In this document: positions 62,145 through 64,000 of the stretch, piece after piece
Layout: each line of letters opens with the position of its first letter
How positions within the stretch are numbered: position 1 is the stretch's first letter
Source: Dyella thiooxydans
GTDB lineage: Bacteria; Pseudomonadota; Gammaproteobacteria; Xanthomonadales; Rhodanobacteraceae
NCBI RefSeq assembly: GCF_001641285.1
Contig: NZ_CP014841.1
Span: 4,118,501 to 4,182,500 of the forward strand
Direction: 5' to 3'
DNA: 64,000 nucleotides
The notes under the pieces: generated by a model
Told to the model about the DNA's origin: nothing
Database searches by the model: none
The model's input: only the letters and a program-made list of their open reading frames with translations
Position numbers and translations under genes: made by a program

Positions 62145-64000
62145 ATGCAAACGATGCAGGAGCCACCGCACGAACCGGTGCACCTGTCCGGGGAACAACT
62201 GGTCCGCCTGATGGAGCTGCAGCGTCGGCTGCTCGACCTGGTGGCGCGCGGGGGACCGTTGTCGGAGCGGCTGGACGAGGCTTGCCGCCTGTTCGAGTCC
62301 TTCGTGCCGGGCGCCATGGCCACGGTGATGCGGCTGGGGCCTTCCGGGCGGCTGCACTTCGTCAGCGCTCCCAGCGTACCCGTCGCCGTCCAGACGCTGC
62401 TGGACGGCGTCGTTCCGGGCCCGGACTCCGGCTCCTGCGCATGCGCGGCCTGGACCGGCGAACCCGCCTTCGTCAGCGATGCCCGTGAGGATCCACGCTG
62501 GGCCTCGCTGCGCGACGTGGCGGCGGAGCACGGAATCGGCGCCTGCTGGTCGGCCCCGGTGCGACTGCGTTCGCGGGAAGTGGCCGGCACGTTTGCGTTG
62601 ACCTCCTTCGAACGTCGCCTGCCCGACGTGCTTCATCGCCAGCTGATGGAGCTGGGCGCCGGCGTGGCCGGTCTCCTGTTCGACCAGGCGGCGGAGCATG
62701 AGCGCCAGGAGGCCGATGGCGCGGAACTGCGACGCATGGCGCTGGTGGCATCCCGGGTGCCGGTCGGGGTGGCGATCACCGATCTCGACGGGCGCATCCA
62801 GTGGGTGAATGAGGGCTTCCGCAGCCTCGGGGGCCTCGGCGACGAGGACTTGCTCGGGCACCTCCGCGGCGAGGTGATGCTGGGCGAGCGCACCGACCGG
62901 AAGGCCCTGCAGGCCCTGCATGAGGCGATCGCTGCGTGCCAGCCATTCGCCGGGATGCTGGTGGACTACCGGCGGGACGGTGGTTTCGCCATCGTGCAGG
63001 TGGCCAGCACGCCACGGCGCGACGCCGCGGGCCGCTGCGAGGGGGCACTGCTGGTGGAGACCGACGTAACCGCCAGCCGCCGCCTGGCCGACTTCAATGC
63101 CCTGCTGGCCGAGGTCACCGAGTGCGCCTCCGCCTACGACGATGCCCTGCCGCTGTTGCAGCGCGTCTGCGAGCTCGCGGTAGCGCACGCGGGGCTGTGT
63201 CTGGCCTGGGTCGGCCAGCCGGGACCGGATGGCTGGTTCGAGTTCCTTGCCAGCGCCGGCCCGGCGATCGGCTACATGGAGGGTCTTCGGATCAGCGCGG
63301 ATCCGGAGCTGCCGGAAGGCGGCGGATCCACCGGGCGCACCTGGCGCGAGGGGGGCGGCTACTACAACCGCTCGTTCGCCCACGCCGGCTTTCTGGCTCC
63401 TTGGCGGGAGCGCGCCGCGCGCTTCGCGATCGGCGCCAGCGCCACGCTGCCGATCCGCCGGGGTGGCCGCATGTGGGCGGTGCTTACCGTCTACCACCTG
63501 CGTGAGGACATGTTCGATACCGAGCTGCGGACGGTGCTCGAAGCCATCGCCGGCAGCATCTCGAGGGGGCTGGACCGGCTCGACCTGGTCCACCGCGAAC
63601 GCGAGATCCAGGCGCTCAACCAGTCCATGCTCGACAGCACCACGGTGGGGGTTCTGCTGCTGCGTGAGCGGGTCGTGGCGCGGGCCAACGAACGCGCCGC
63701 CCAACTGCTCGGGGCCGCCGGTGCGCAGGCGCTGCTCGGCACGCGCGCGATCGATCTCTACGCCGACCGTGCGCAGGGCGAGGCCATGCCCGGGCGCATC
63801 GCGGAGGCGTTCGCGAAGGACGGGCGCGCGGTGATGGAGGTGGCGGCCCGCCGCCTCGACGGCGACCAGGTCTGGCTGCGGATCGAGGGGGCTCCGTTCC
63901 TGCGGGCGGGCTTCGACCAGATCTGGACCCTGGTCGACATCAGCGGGCAGCGCGAGGCGCTGGCCTCCCAGGCGCTGCTGGCGCGCGCGCTCGCCTCGGT
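62145..64000 (+). CDS. Multi-domain GAF/PAS signalling protein (3' truncated by window)
   Basis: The frame is open from ATG 62145 (or ATG 62154) to the last base, about 618 residues. Order: GAF-like domain (about 15-160, PGPDSGSCACAAWTGEPAFV), PAS domain (about 205-325, VGVAITDLDGRIQWVNEGF ... LVETDVTASRR), a second GAF-like domain (about 335-485, CLAWVGQPGPDGWFEF ... YYNRSFAHAGF), and a second PAS (about 495-612, LLLRERVVARANERAAQLLG ... WTLVDISGQREAL). No membrane helix is seen, so it is cytoplasmic. The output domain lies beyond the window; in Xanthomonadales such chains usually end in GGDEF and/or EAL, or a histidine kinase. It is divergent from ndvB. Confidence 0.8.
   Translation, partial: MQTMQEPPHEPVHLSGEQLVRLMELQRRLLDLVARGGPLSERLDEACRLFESFVPGAMATVMRLGPSGRLHFVSAPSVPVAVQTLLDGVVPGPDSGSCACAAWTGEPAFVSDAREDPRWASLRDVAAEHGIGACWSAPVRLRSREVAGTFALTSFERRLPDVLHRQLMELGAGVAGLLFDQAAEHERQEADGAELRRMALVASRVPVGVAITDLDGRIQWVNEGFRSLGGLGDEDLLGHLRGEVMLGERTDRKALQALHEAIAACQPFAGMLVDYRRDGGFAIVQVASTPRRDAAGRCEGALLVETDVTASRRLADFNALLAEVTECASAYDDALPLLQRVCELAVAHAGLCLAWVGQPGPDGWFEFLASAGPAIGYMEGLRISADPELPEGGGSTGRTWREGGGYYNRSFAHAGFLAPWRERAARFAIGASATLPIRRGGRMWAVLTVYHLREDMFDTELRTVLEAIAGSISRGLDRLDLVHREREIQALNQSMLDSTTVGVLLLRERVVARANERAAQLLGAAGAQALLGTRAIDLYADRAQGEAMPGRIAEAFAKDGRAVMEVAARRLDGDQVWLRIEGAPFLRAGFDQIWTLVDISGQREALASQALLARALAS

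Overview
The window is high-GC, gene-dense DNA whose content points to the Xanthomonadales, most likely Rhodanobacteraceae (Rhodanobacter, Dyella, Luteibacter or Frateuria type). The main markers are a single-chain aspartate kinase/diaminopimelate decarboxylase, the MurD2/MurL route to D-glutamate in peptidoglycan, a xanthomonalisin-like sedolisin, a two-cysteine OhrR, and the palindromic repeat starting GTAGGAGC that is common in this order. The placement is inferred from gene content; no 16S rRNA or tRNA gene was recognised. There are no insertion sequences, phage genes or CRISPR arrays. The window reads as ordinary chromosome with several unusual accessory genes.

Layout. 1-12 kb: the 3' end of an M1 aminopeptidase, a lipoprotein esterase, a very large uncharacterised membrane protein translationally coupled to prmC, dxs, an iron-permease-like protein, an HNH endonuclease, a SapC-family protein and a GNAT. 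12-16.5 kb: a putative copper operon on the minus strand (TlpA-like thioredoxin, DUF2946 protein, OprC-type TonB copper receptor, Cys-rich-N-terminus outer-membrane protein). 16.6-24 kb: lipoprotein plus acyl-CoA dehydrogenase behind a PsrA-type operator, a SET methyltransferase, an array of 86-bp repeats, glpK, a DJ-1/PfpI protein and an EF-G2-like GTPase.

24.6-37 kb: two tandem TonB-shaped proline-rich proteins sharing a new-looking C-terminal module; a minus-strand block of ene-reductase, OhrR and ChaC (electrophile and peroxide defence); two photolyase-related genes overlapping by 4 bp; a molybdenum hydroxylase pair that lacks its ferredoxin-type cysteines and its expected catalytic glutamate; and an amino-acid permease. 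37-43 kb: four related small outer-membrane barrels (three in tandem), a sedolisin and a PhzF protein.

43-64 kb: class I fumarase; lysAC, murL and murD2, which together supply DAP and D-Glu for the cell wall; a methyltransferase; a frameshifted M13 peptidase; tamB and tamA for outer-membrane protein assembly; an NdvB-like GH17-GT2 glucan synthase; and the start of a GAF/PAS signalling protein that runs off the end.

The best candidates for undescribed biology are the TonB-shaped pair (24628-27776), the degenerate molybdenum hydroxylase (32875-35648) and the split photolyase pair (30131-32823).
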